Part shown: positions 44,667 to 55,254 of the stretch, one piece after another
Layout: every line of letters begins with the position of its first letter
Position numbering within the stretch: the first letter of the stretch is position 1
Source: Tricholoma matsutake
Lineage: Eukaryota > Basidiomycota > Agaricomycetes > Agaricales > Tricholomataceae
Assembly: GCA_026075535.2 (NCBI GenBank)
Contig: AP026541.1
Coordinates: forward strand, 434,001-498,000
DNA: 64,000 bases
Reading direction: 5' to 3'
The notes under the pieces: generated by a model
What the model was told of the DNA's origin: nothing
What the model saw: only the letters and a program-made list of their open reading frames with translations
Databases searched by the model: none
Translations under genes and position numbers: made by a program

Positions 44667-44674
44667 ATATGCAT
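44638..44674 (-). repeat. Right terminal inverted repeat and TSD of the 5.9-kb transposon
   Basis: Inverse of CAAGGGGGTGGTGGAATGGG plus AAAATCC, followed by ATATGCAT at 44667-44674. Confidence 0.9.
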
Positions 44675-44984
44675 AGGGGTTTATGTGGCTCTGTGTGGCT
44701 GTAGGTGTTGATGAGGATGAGAATGACTCAGATGATTCAGAAAAAGATGGTGAGGGAGACATAGGTGGTGGTGTATGTTGCATTGCCTTTGCAGCCTCAA
44801 GATTATGTTCAGCTGCTTCTTGGAGAAGGACATCCAACTCTTCAGCAGAATCTGATACATCTGCTTCACTCCAATGCTCATTCTCTTCCACCTCTTTAGT
44901 TTTTTGGATTTCATCCTCATCCCTTCCAATTCCCCAGAGTGCATGAAGATGATGCTGTAGAATACCCTCAAGCCAGTTATGCAT
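44675..44984 (-). pseudogene. Tnp2/CACTA-like transposase, upstream part
   Basis: The minus strand reads MHNWLEGILQHHLHALWGIG, the hallmark segment of Tnp2-family proteins. An acidic linker follows, then a Ser/Pro-rich stretch ending at HINPYAY, exactly where the 5.9-kb element entered. The frame is open here. More N-terminal parts of the transposase are not recognisable further upstream, where the sequence turns AT-rich. Confidence 0.75.
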
Positions 44985-45905
44985 AAAACCTAGTACAGCA
45001 ATAAACCTACCTATCTAATGTTCAGTTTGGTTTCCTAATAAGTTGTAGTTGGCCAATTGCCAAATGTGTAAATGATACAGATGCCACAAGCCTACAATCA
45101 TGCACAGAGACCATCTCAGTTAATTAACCTAATCAACTGATTGTTAACTACACTCCCTCTTAGTGATTTCACTGTGAAATGGTACTAGTAAGTCACAACT
45201 TGCTTCCTGTGTTACAGTAGGCAAACAGTAGATAGCAAAAGTATTGCTCACCTCCATTTGGATATTAGCTCAACAATGAGATGCCATTGTCCTTAGGTGT
45301 GTGTTCCAGCACAGGCCTGTCTATAAGTAGGTAATTACCCCAAGTAGTAAAAGGATTAAAATGCATTTTGCTATGTTGACACTGGCAAAAATGGTGTTTT
45401 CCAACATCTCATGTAATTTTTTATAGCCATAGAGTTCTGACAAAGATAAAGCCCTACTAATTCCAACCAAGACACAAGCTACACTCAACTTGAACTTGGA
45501 CCAAAAAAAAATCTTTCCTGAGCTATCAGCCACTCCCAAAATGTTAGTAAACTTTATAGAATCAAACATATGACTTAAAAAACAACTGTGGGATTGTAGT
45601 CAAATCCAGCTTCTCAAGATCCATATGTAGTTCCCTAGGCTTGTTCAAATACCAGAAAACTGAATTTCAAATTTTACATCAAATGTCATATTATTAAGAT
45701 GAAAGACAAGCAGTATTGCTAGTTATTTATTAACAAGCCTCCTAGGGATCACCAGCTCCTTATGGGCAAGTCCCCACCTTTCTCATGGGACTCCCAAGCA
45801 TCTGTGGGTAGCCCTGGTGGAAATCCCAGCTCCTTATGGACAAGTCCAATGAGATCCCCACCCCATCATGAGATGCCCAAATACAATTAGAAAGGTGGAG
45901 AACAA
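44985..45905. other. No recognisable gene
   Basis: AT-rich sequence. A CCAGCTCCTTATGG(A/G)CAAGTCC motif is duplicated at 45749 and 45826 in a C-rich patch. This is probably the 3' flank of the gene that follows on the minus strand. Confidence 0.4.
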
Positions 45906-47274
45906 CTAGTACATAGACTCTTGATACACTTCATTATATGCATCTGCATGATCAACAGCATCTAATGATTCAAACAGACCTGTTTCCCACTCATTTCCCG
46001 CCACTAGAAAGCCATCTTCCACAGTGCTGTCATCATCAATCCCACATTCGACAACACCACCCTCACCACTGTCAATTTCCTCCCATGAAGCAGTCACTGC
46101 CATATCCCTGCCTGTGTTGTTGTCACTGCTGTATCCCCCACCTTCATTGTTGTTACTGTCTCCCCCACCTTCATTGTTGTCACTGCCATATCCCCCACCT
46201 TCATTGTTGTCACTGCCATTTCCCCCACCTTCATTGTTGTCACTGCTGTATCCCCCACCTTCATTGTTGTCACTGTCGTCTCCCCCTCCTTCATTGTTGT
46301 CACTGTCGTCTCCCCCTCCTTCGTTGTTGTCACTGTCGTCTCCCCCTCCTTCATTGTTGTCACTGTCATCTCCCCCTCCTTCATTGTTGTCACTGTCATC
46401 TCCCCCTCCTTCATTGTTGTCACTGTCATCTCCCCCTCCTTCGTTGTTGTCACTGTCGTCTCCCCCTCCTTCATTGTTGTCACTGTCGTCTCCCCCTCCT
46501 TCGTTGTTGTCACTGTCATCTCCCCCGTTGTCGTCTTCGCTGTCTTCTTCTTTGCTGTTGGCGGTGGCTTCTTCATTGTCCTTCTCGCCGCCATTGTTCT
46601 CCTGCTCGCTGATGGCCTTGTTTTTGCTGTTCTTGTTTTTGCTGTTCTTGTTTTTGCTGTTCTGGTTCTTGCCGTTCTTGCTCGTGCCATTCCCACTAGT
46701 CTCATCCTCCTCATTGTCTTTACTGGGGTTTGCGTCAGATCGGCGTATTCGGCTGGTGGCGAGGGCAGGTCGTGGTGGCATGAAGCTGGTGGCAAGCGAT
46801 CGAGAGCGCTCGGGCGGGGCAATAGCGACCCCGCTGTCTTCGAGCAACTTCTCCGTCCTGTAAAAAGAATTGTAATTTTAGTTAGTTAATTCAAATGAAA
46901 CTAAAACCGAAAGAGAAAACCAAACTCACCTCGTGAGATGAGTAGGGGTACTGGCAGCCGCATCCTCGCGAGCTCGATCTGCCGTGGTTTTCCTATGAAG
47001 GGGGTTGGCGAGCGGATGATGGAGGCAAGGGTGGTACTCACCTGGCCGCCTTCGTTCCCTTCGTCATTCCCTTCGCTGTTACCTTCTCTGTTCCGTTAGT
47101 CGTTCCGTTGGTCGTTCTCTTAGTTGTTGTTTTCTTCTTATTGTTCTCGCCTGTTGTTCCCCCGTCGTCATTGGTCGTTGTCTGTATCTTGGCCTTGGCC
47201 TTGGCTGCGGTATCGGCTGTTGACGTGGCACGCTTTGTCGATGAGGGATTGGTGTTGCTTGATCGTCTTTGCAT
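45906..47274 (-). CDS. Intact three-exon gene with acidic decapeptide repeats
   Basis: Exons are 47042-47274, 46930-46992 and 45906-46857 (233, 63, 952 bp). Introns start GTGAGT in both cases and end TTCATAG and TTTTACAG, in phase, giving 415 aa without any stop. Residues 1-78 are Thr/Lys/Asn-rich and basic. Residues about 79-150 hold KTTADRAREDAAASTPTHLT and a Pro/Arg-rich stretch. An Asn/Lys repeat (KNKNS) follows, then about 13 units of DDSDNNEGGG, and an acidic tail ending QESMY. No domain is recognised. It looks disordered and nuclear. A TATTTAAA box lies about 155 bp upstream of the ATG. Unlike its neighbours it is CpG-rich and undamaged, so it may be expressed or recent. Confidence 0.8.
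46135..46525. repeat. 30-bp coding minisatellite (DDSDNNEGGG repeats)
   Basis: About 13 units, 30 bp each (one of 27), with CATTGTTGTCACTGTC at the core. Synonymous changes at a few positions show it is kept in frame. Open frames on the opposite strand are shadows. Confidence 0.92.
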
Positions 47275-47335
47275 AGTCTTGAGGTGGTGGTCACTGGTAG
47301 CTGGTTACGATAGCGTGGGGGGAGTGTGGGTGTGG

Positions 47336-47618
47336 ACACGTTCTGGTCATGGCTTAGTGGGATGGTAAAAAGGTGGGTAATGAAACTGGATTCTGAAGTC
47401 AAAAGCATCAAAATAACACGGTTTAAATACCTATAGAAAGTAAATGGATGATTTATCGGGTACTATTAGGCAGTGCCTAAGGTAATGGTAAAGGCTGTAG
47501 GTTATAATCAGATGGAAGATAAGTAAGAGAAGAGTCCTGTGCAAATCCTGTGTAGTATGATGATGAGACCGGCAGTATCAATTTGTGGCGAAAGCGTGAC
47601 AAGTGTTACGGTTTCGAC
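47336..47618 (+). repeat. Promoter-containing repeat, copy 1 (upstream of the intact gene)
   Basis: The inverse of 54838-55165 shares TTCTGGTCATGGCTTAGTG, GGATTCTGAAGTCAAA, GGTTTAAATACCTATAGAAA, TACTATTAGGCAGTGCCTAA and TCCTGTGCAAATCCTGTGTA. It includes the TATA-like box of the intact gene on the minus strand. The end segment (GACAAGTGTTACGGTTTCGAC) occupies the opposite edge in the other copy. Confidence 0.8.
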
Positions 47619-47700
47619 CAGGGGTGGCGGAACGGGACATTTGGGCTGATACTGATAGGGGTGAAGTAAAATAAAATAAATAAAAAATAAAAAAATAAAA
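47619..47700 (+). other. Terminal repeat related to that of the 5.9-kb transposon
   Basis: CAGGGGTGGCGGAACGGGAC follows GTTTCGAC. It differs from CAAGGGGGTGGCGGAATGGG by a few changes. Homology with the 54.8-kb repeat stops at exactly this base, so it is an insertion boundary. It is probably the terminus of the element carrying the gene at 47985-53204. I found no partner end. Confidence 0.6.
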
Positions 47701-47984
47701 TACAGAAAAGGAAGGAGTGTTTGGTCTTATGCTGCAACCATTCCATACGTAAACAATGCCAAATCCGCAAACCGGAATGCAAAGCATATATATGACCTGC
47801 CATCGAAGCGATCTGTATCATCCACTTTACCTCAATGGAGTATTTCTTTGCTTGCTGTATGTTCACGTTGAAGATTAGTCCAAGTTCAGAAGAGATAAGC
47901 CAGTGATTTTGGATGTGTAAGGTGGATTGAAAGCTATGCAAGGAGATGTAGTACATGCTAGTAATATTTTGAAACAGCTACGTT

Positions 47985-50900
47985 CAATCGAGCCATCCCG
48001 TTTGGCAGGTCTTACCTGGGCATTTGGGGTTGCGACCCTGGCAGACCACTTTGCTACAGTCCTGACAGTGGTTGTTGCAGTTGCTAACCTTCTGGCTTCC
48101 CAGGCAATCTGCAATTGCACACTTGCGACATGTGCATCATTGCCGCTTTTTGACAGGTGGTTTGGCAAGCAAATCAGAACCACGCTTTCGGGCTAAGTTG
48201 AAGGCTGTGTCCTCAAGTCCTGTTGACGAAGCCCTGCTACCACCAGATGATGAAGATGCGAAGGAGTTGGACATGTCTTGTTGTCCTGTCAAAGATGAAG
48301 ATGTTGTGGATGCCAAGGCAATGGTGGACTGTGAAGTCATGGTTGAAGGGGTATTCGGTGGCAAGAAGCCCTTTGGTGCATTATGCAACACCCGAGTGCA
48401 TTCTGGGACTGTTGGCACATCAAGTGATCTCTGTGGATTGCGAAGAGCTTTTTTGAGCAGTCACCGTATGTCAGCAGTCATGGTCATGGTTTGCTTGATG
48501 TTAATCTTCTTCTTCCACTCTCCATTATAGTAAACCTTCAGTTGCTCGGTCAACTAATGCAAGTAATCAGATAATTCAACGTGAAATAAAGTTAATTGGT
48601 TATTGACTAACCTTGTATGAGATTTTATCCCGGACATCTGCCTGATTGTTCCACAGTTGTACAGCAAGATCCCAGTTTGGGCCTGAAATAGGATCACTAA
48701 AGCCAGTATTGTTGGTCAAAAGTTCATGGAAGAGATCCCATTCCTCCTGATTATGGATTGGGAGAACAGGCTTTTGAGTTCCCTGGATAGGGGCAAGGAA
48801 GTGATGAGGTTGTTTTCCATGAAGGGAAGGGACATAGGCTCCCATTACTGTCTTTAGACAGATCTCAGGTGGAATTGGAAGAACTCCCATCACCTCCTTT
48901 GTCGGCTGATACAAATTACCATTGACCCAGCCTGTTATCATTTGTGGATGAATAAGCTTATCTTGGACAAGGCAAAGTATTTCTTGAAGCTCATTTGTTA
49001 CCCCCAGATACTGTAGTGGCCAATGTAATGCTTGCCCATGCTATTGAATGTTCCCACCTGTGACTCACAACTTAGATAAAACAATTTACTGTAATACGAG
49101 AACATAGGCTCACCAAAATATTATGCCGAAGGATGATGTCCAGTAGGCAACATTGAACATGACAAATAGACACTCCTGATGTTGGCAGTCGAGAGCAAAG
49201 ATGTGTATGTACACCACCTTCTGTCATATTTGTGCCTCACATACAATGGTACAAAGGCAGGCCAGTTTTACCATCAATGCCAACCTGATAATAAAGTGGA
49301 ATTCCAGGAGGCTGATAGAAAACCCTTTTGAATGAGCTCGAGAATGTTCTTTGCAACAGTGCTGTAATTTTAAAGAGTGGAAGTCCAGATTTTGCATCTT
49401 TCAATGGCCCAAATGTTTCAAAAACTTTTGCTACCAGAGGATAGAGCTCTTCTGCAGGTGGGATAATGCGCTTGCATCATCACCAAAGCCAGTCTGCCCT
49501 CTTGAACAAGATATCATCCCAAGCCTGTGGTGGGTTCTGAGTTTGACCCCATGCAATAATACGAGATTTGTCAGTTTGATCAGGAATGAAAATAGCATTG
49601 CGCAATGCAATAGCAAACTCATAGAGGAGTCCATGGGCTGCAGAGATGTAGAACATGTTGAAGACATGGAATGGATCCTTCAGGATTCAGCTTCGAACAT
49701 ATTTCAACCACTTTTTTGCTCTTGTTTCCTTCAGGATCCTTTCTCCTTCGGCTTGACTGGCTGGATCTGAGGTGCAATTCTTGACAACCTCAGGGCTCTG
49801 CAGTGCATGAGAGCGGGTTACATCTGCAGTAGATCTCTGACTTGAGGATTCATATCTGATAGAGATTCTGTAGAAGGTGGACCACAAAGCTCAGGCAAGA
49901 TGTCCAAAGGATCCAATTCAGAGTCTGATCTGCTACTTTGCTCAGTTCTGAGATCACCCATAGTCATGGGCTGCGGGCCTTGATTGGTATCACTGGCACT
50001 GTTTGCAAGCATTACATCATCAAATTCTGCAATGGATTGGCAAAGATGACTCTGAAGACATGGGATATGAAATGGTGGTGGTCCAAACTTGTCAAGAGGC
50101 TGTTGATTAGATATACCATTGGAAATTAGAGCACCAGGAACAAAGACCTGGTGAATTTCTACAACACTCTGTGAAGATGAAAGATGGATGCCCATAAATG
50201 TGTCTTCAAGTGCATGGGGAGAAATTGTGCCACGCGCAAGCACTCGAGTTCTGTCATTGTTAAACAGGAGTACTGGAGTACCAATCTTGGGGCTATCAGG
50301 CAGAGCACTGGGTGTTGGAATGTTGAGTAATGCATTGTAGATGGTTAAAGATGCATATGCGTCCAATGCTGCATATTGAATCTGCTCCGATGTGAGATCT
50401 TCATTCTCCCATGAGGTGCCAATTTGTTCAGCCAAATTTTTGTTCAAGCACTTATGAAGCACAGCCACACAGAGATTGGCCAGACTAGTTCAGGCAGTTT
50501 TGACCATGAGTCGATTCTTTGCAAGCTTTCCAAGATCTACGCCACCCACAAAAGAGTCGACTGACAAGCTTGCTGGAGGTATTTCAAATCACTTGTTACA
50601 CAGTGTCCAACTTTAATGATATTTGGGTTGAAAGAACTTGCTTGAGTATAGGAGAAAGTTGCTTTCCTGCAAGCATTTGCCCAATCTACCATAAGTTTCA
50701 GTAAATGTTTATTAGAAGAATTACAAATTAACTTGCAGCAGAGAAATATTTTTGCCATGTGCAATTTGAAGAATGGCTGTCTGACCTCTTCCTGTCATGT
50801 AACCTCGATCAGACATTTTGACATTCCACTCAGCATCTAGCCTGACAATTATTTGACCAGAAGCATCATTATCAGGTAACAAGTCCAGAATCCCATGCAT

Positions 50901-53204
50901 TGTATCATCAATAGCAGTCACAGATTTCTTCACCATAACCTGAAAGTCATTGGGAATGTCTAGTGGTGCAAGATGGGAATGCTTCTCAACAGGTATGTAC
51001 AAGGTCTTTGCATAGTGAGGGAAAACAGTTCTCAAGAAACTCTTTGTCAGCCATGTTGTCAGTGTAGAATACATCTGGTGGATCATGGCCATAGAGCTCG
51101 AGTGACTCCTGCATCTTCTTTAGTGAAAGTTCAAATTGAGAATGTGACTTGGTGGCAACAAGATTGCAGACACAAATTTCACCTTTCTCATTCGTGATGG
51201 TTAAGAGAGCTGTGAAGATTGGAACACCATCAACCTCTGTGACATGCTTCATGAGCTAGTAGAAACAATGTTAGCCTGAACAAATGAAAAGTCTGAAGCT
51301 AGCAAACCTTGAAGCTGTGGTCAATTGCACAAAGTTTTCCAGTCAACATGGAAGTGTGCTGGTTGAATGCAAGCTGATGTTCCTCGATAAAAGCATTGTA
51401 CATGTCACGCAACCACTGTGCACTAGGAACAAAGCCATGAAACCCATCTAAAGAACGATTGTTGAATGGCAGGAAGGGCTTGAACTTTTGTTGTGCATGA
51501 GGGAAACATGTAGCAATTGCCTGTAGATATTGAAGATGGAGCTCATCGTAACGCTGCAGATGCTGGACCAATAGTGAGTTGGAGAATTGTTTTGCTCCCA
51601 TTCCATGTTAAAAGCTAGATCACATCAACATCAGGGTATCAACAGAGATGCCACTATGGAAACTCAGGTGAGCAGGAAACTTAGCGGTGAGATGATGTGG
51701 GAGGACAGACAAGATGCGAGGATCCCAACTACAGAAATGTTACATTATTGGGCTTCAAGCATTTCAAGCAGCAATAATGGTAACCAATTATCCAGAATGT
51801 TCCATTGATATCCACAACACACTATGGATGAGGAATGGGACCAAGATGCCACAGTCGAGCTCAACTGCCAGAGTTAGGACAAGGAATCCCATCTGGAAGC
51901 AGAGACATAGGATCCCAAAGAAACAGATGATACTGATAGAGGTGTTGGGGAGAGGGAGACAAGTTTTGAAGCAGGAAATAGGTTCCCGGACAAGGAAACC
52001 AAAACATTTGGTGATCACAATACAGTGGGGGTAAACCATCAGACCCACAGTGACTCGACTCCTCAATGCGCAGGTCAAAAGCCATCTTCAACCAAATTGG
52101 AAGTGGCTGTGGTGATGAGAATTTAGATTTCGGAGCAACCTCGTCCTCATCCTTGTCATCATCCTCATCCCCAATCCCATCCTCTAGGAGTTGTGAATCC
52201 TCATCCTCATCATTGTTGTCACTTCCCTCATCACGATCCTTGTCATTGATAACACAATAGGGATCTTCTTCAGGAATGACAAGGTATTGAAGATCAGCAG
52301 GTGGCAGCAAAAGGTCCTCACCCTGAGGCAGGTCTAGCCACACAGTTGTCAGGGTGGATGGGGCTGTGGCAGAGGGAGTTTCTGGCGAAGGCGGTTCATT
52401 AGTGGATTTGCGAGTGCTACAGCATGGTGTTGATGTTGCCGAATTTAATGCGGGGCTTGACACAGAAGCCTTGTGAGAGCCGCCTCGATACGAGAGACCA
52501 GTATGTAATAGAGCTGAGAACCGCTGCAAAGAACTGCTGTTAACTTTATGAAATGAAATGAGCTTCCAACCATGTACCATAGACTTTTGAGGTGACTTTG
52601 TCATGCCAAATGTTGGATATTTTCTAGGATGACCAATGTGGCCTTTCTTTACAGCCACCATACTCTTATCTCTCACAGCTTGCTGTTTTGGGCCAGAGCC
52701 TTTAGGTCATCCTACTGGCCGCTTTGGTTTTGGTGGGATGCTACTAGTCAGCATAGATTCTGGTATTGCAGCATTGCGCGAACCCTTCAGTCATCCATGT
52801 CCCCGCTTTAGAGGTGCCAAATTGTCCCCCACAGTACTGTCCAGTTCCTGTGGTAATGTTGACACAACGGACTTGGAGGGGGATGTGAGATGTTGACTTT
52901 CCATGCAAAAGTAGATGTGAGAAGTGAACTTGAACGAATTTGATTCACTATGCTTACCTGTGCTCATTCTCAATGTCTAGGGTAGACACAGACTTCAAGA
53001 GCGAGTCATGCTGCATGCCAGTAGTGCTGGTAGAGTCACCACAGGAAGCCAGCAACTCTGAAGTAATAATAGGTGTGCTACAAAGTGAAAGTCTTGAATA
53101 TGAATATAGCACAGCAAAAAAAAAAAGGTCTACCATGTAAAGCTGCCTAATTTGAAGTCATTGATGGCCTGAATCTCCTCATCAGTAAACATCCCAACAC
53201 ACAT
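47985..53204 (-). pseudogene. AT-hook / DDE-like / 3'-5' exonuclease / Cys-rich protein of TE type
   Basis: The minus strand, multi-exon, starts MCVGMFTDEEIQAIND. AT-hook-like remnants near 52850-52600 read KRGHG, KRPVG-stop-PKGSGPK and GHIGHPRKYP, with the Arg of GRP lost. After Ser/Pro and acidic parts come MFWFPCPGTYF, LRRYEQLHLQYL-like QRYDELHLQYLQA, AIDHSFKV (51300) and FYTDN (51060). A DnaQ-type exonuclease follows with RLDAEWN (DxE), CVTSDLKYLQQ and QYAALDAY (YxxxD), so all three exonuclease motifs remain. Then WVNGNLY, IPPEICLK and a Cys-rich end CTCRKCAIADC...CNNHCQDC. I know this architecture from many mushroom genomes, always repeated. It probably belongs to a DNA transposon. Stops are mostly TGA. 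Confidence 0.7.
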
Positions 53205-53942
53205 TGAACTTGTCCTCTTTGATGTCAATGTCCATAGCTATGAGAAAAATAGCATAATTTTGCCAGTTGTGTGTGATTTTTTGAGGACCCTGTCTGATGC
53301 ACTAATGGCCTAGTTCAAAGTGAGTGATCCAATCTAGATGTGTGCTGTTAGTGATGCAGACAATGAAAAGTGCACTGACTTTCGACAATGTCTCAGTCAC
53401 AGTCATCTTGAAGCAGTACAAAGAAATCCATATAACAAAGGTACTCTGGGAAACAAATTTATTGAAAAACCTCAAGGAAGGTGAGGTGAGGTGGCTAGTA
53501 CACTATGTCAATGGCATGAAAGCTGTTGAGGAAAGCATCTTGCTTCGTTGAATTTTTCTTCATCGATAAATGCTCAGCCACCCAGCACAATCACATGCTT
53601 GGCATCACATGTGAACTTTCAAGCTCAGAATCAGAATCGCTATCCTTCACCTCTATCAGTATTGAGCTGACATTGTATACAGTCAGAGCTTTTTGTTCAG
53701 CCCCTCCTTCTATATATGGTAAGTTCTCGTCACGTGTTTATATTATTCTGAGAATTAGTAATCAAAAAACTTTGTTCTCTCATCTTATGTTGTCGCCAAC
53801 TTCATCAGGAAAATCACACTTTATTTTTGGGCTTTTGCACTTTTTCAGCTTTATCACACCAATCTCAAAAGACCTATTGATGAGAAAGTATAAAAAAGAC
53901 CTAAAAGTTGAAAAATCTCGCATATATTATTAGAATTATTAT
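53205..53942. other. No recognised gene
   Basis: Two short plus-strand open stretches (53324-53551, 53526-53933) have no motif I know. This is the upstream region of the minus-strand gene and should contain its promoter and any second terminal repeat, neither of which I can point to. Confidence 0.35.
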
Positions 53943-54142
53943 GTGGGGCATGCACAAGGAATAGAAGGGGACAAGATGGGATTATATATATTTGAACATG
54001 TGCATGGACCATTTGTATGTGTTTGCAATGTTAGATTGGCTTGTATGGCAACACATGACCTGGAAACATGTACAAATGGTCCATGCTCATGTTCAGATAT
54101 ATAAACCCATCTCTTCCCCACTATTCCATGGGCATGCCACAC
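53943..54142. mobile_element. 200-bp hairpin MITE
   Basis: Arms of about 80 bp: GTGGGGCATGC...GGACCATTTGTA versus the inverse GTGTGGCATGC...GGACCATTTGTAC, each with a TTATATAT box. TAT flanks both ends as a possible 3-bp TSD. Non-coding. Confidence 0.7.
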
Positions 54143-54145
54143 TAT

Positions 54146-54837
54146 AGGATAGTGACATTAGTTGTACTTTATGGACTTTGTGTGACTATATAACTGTTTT
54201 GTCTTTATAGCATGTCCCCACACCCAACATTTTGGAAGGGGGGGCCTAGCCAAACATCTTCACACTTTTCGGCTTTTTTGACTGTATAGTGTCCTTATAA
54301 AGCTCCAATTTTTTTTTGTGAATTGGCTGATGTTGTGAGGGTTATGGTCACCTACACATGAACTCTTTAGATACTATGGCCTTTTCTAGTTATTCACAGA
54401 CATGCTATTATTTAGTCATGGCCATTCTAGTCATGTGCTGTTATGTCTCTGTAGTTACCAGTCTTGTATCTGTTGGGCCAACCTGACTTGTATGGCTCTT
54501 TGGTTGAATGAACACCAGTTTTGGCACTCCTCAAGATTCTCCTTTTCTGGTCCCTCAGTTCTCTTACACCCATCACAGTTTTGTTCGACCAAAGACACTC
54601 TTCAATTTTTTCAGCTCTTTTTCTTTTCTTTTGGCCCTTTTATCTCCATCATCAAAAAGTCTCACCTTCACACACATTGTTATGGTCACCTCTAGTTTCA
54701 ATAACTCCACCCCTCCTATTGATCAGGATGACCACCAACAACTGTGGGAAGCTGTTGTCGCACTTGGAAGGCATGCAAACATTTTGAACTCAGCCTTCAA
54801 GGACTCTGTAACGATCATGACATAGCAGATATCTGGA
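54146..54837. other. No recognised gene
   Basis: T-rich sequence with a short plus-strand open stretch ending at 54825 (SSFNNSTPPIDQDDHQQLWE...). No family recognised. Confidence 0.35.
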
Positions 54838-55165
54838 TTGATACCTGCCGGTCTCTCATCATCATACTACACAGGATTTGCACAGGACTCTTCTCTTACT
54901 TATCTTCCATCTGATTATAACCCTTGCTTACCACTATTCCTTTGGCTATGATACAGCCTTTACCATTACATTAGGCACTGCCTAATAGTACCAGATAAAT
55001 CATCCATTTATATCTTACTTTCTATAGGTATTTAAACCATGTTGTTTTTATACTTTGACTTCAGAATCCAGTTGCATCACCCACCTCATTAACCATCTCA
55101 CTAAGCCATGACCAGAATGTGTGTCAAAATTGTAACACTTGTCATGCTTTCACCACATATTTTGA
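54838..55165 (-). repeat. Promoter-containing repeat, copy 2 (inverted, permuted)
   Basis: The inverse of 47336-47618 at roughly 85-90% by eye. The TATA-like GGTATTTAAACC is retained at 55026-55037, but no gene follows. The CTTGTCATGCTTTCACCACA segment lies at the far edge here and at the near edge in copy 1. Confidence 0.8.
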
Positions 55166-55254
55166 GGAGTGTCAAAACTCTCTGAAGAACTTTACTATTT
55201 GTTGATAATGCTCTGATAACTCTACAGCTGATCACCTTGGACCTCACTGCGTGT

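Noticed and set aside
45938..46863. Large plus-strand open frames rich in Cys/His or Ser/Pro/Leu
   Set aside because: They lie antisense to the intact three-exon gene and arise from its 30-bp coding repeat.
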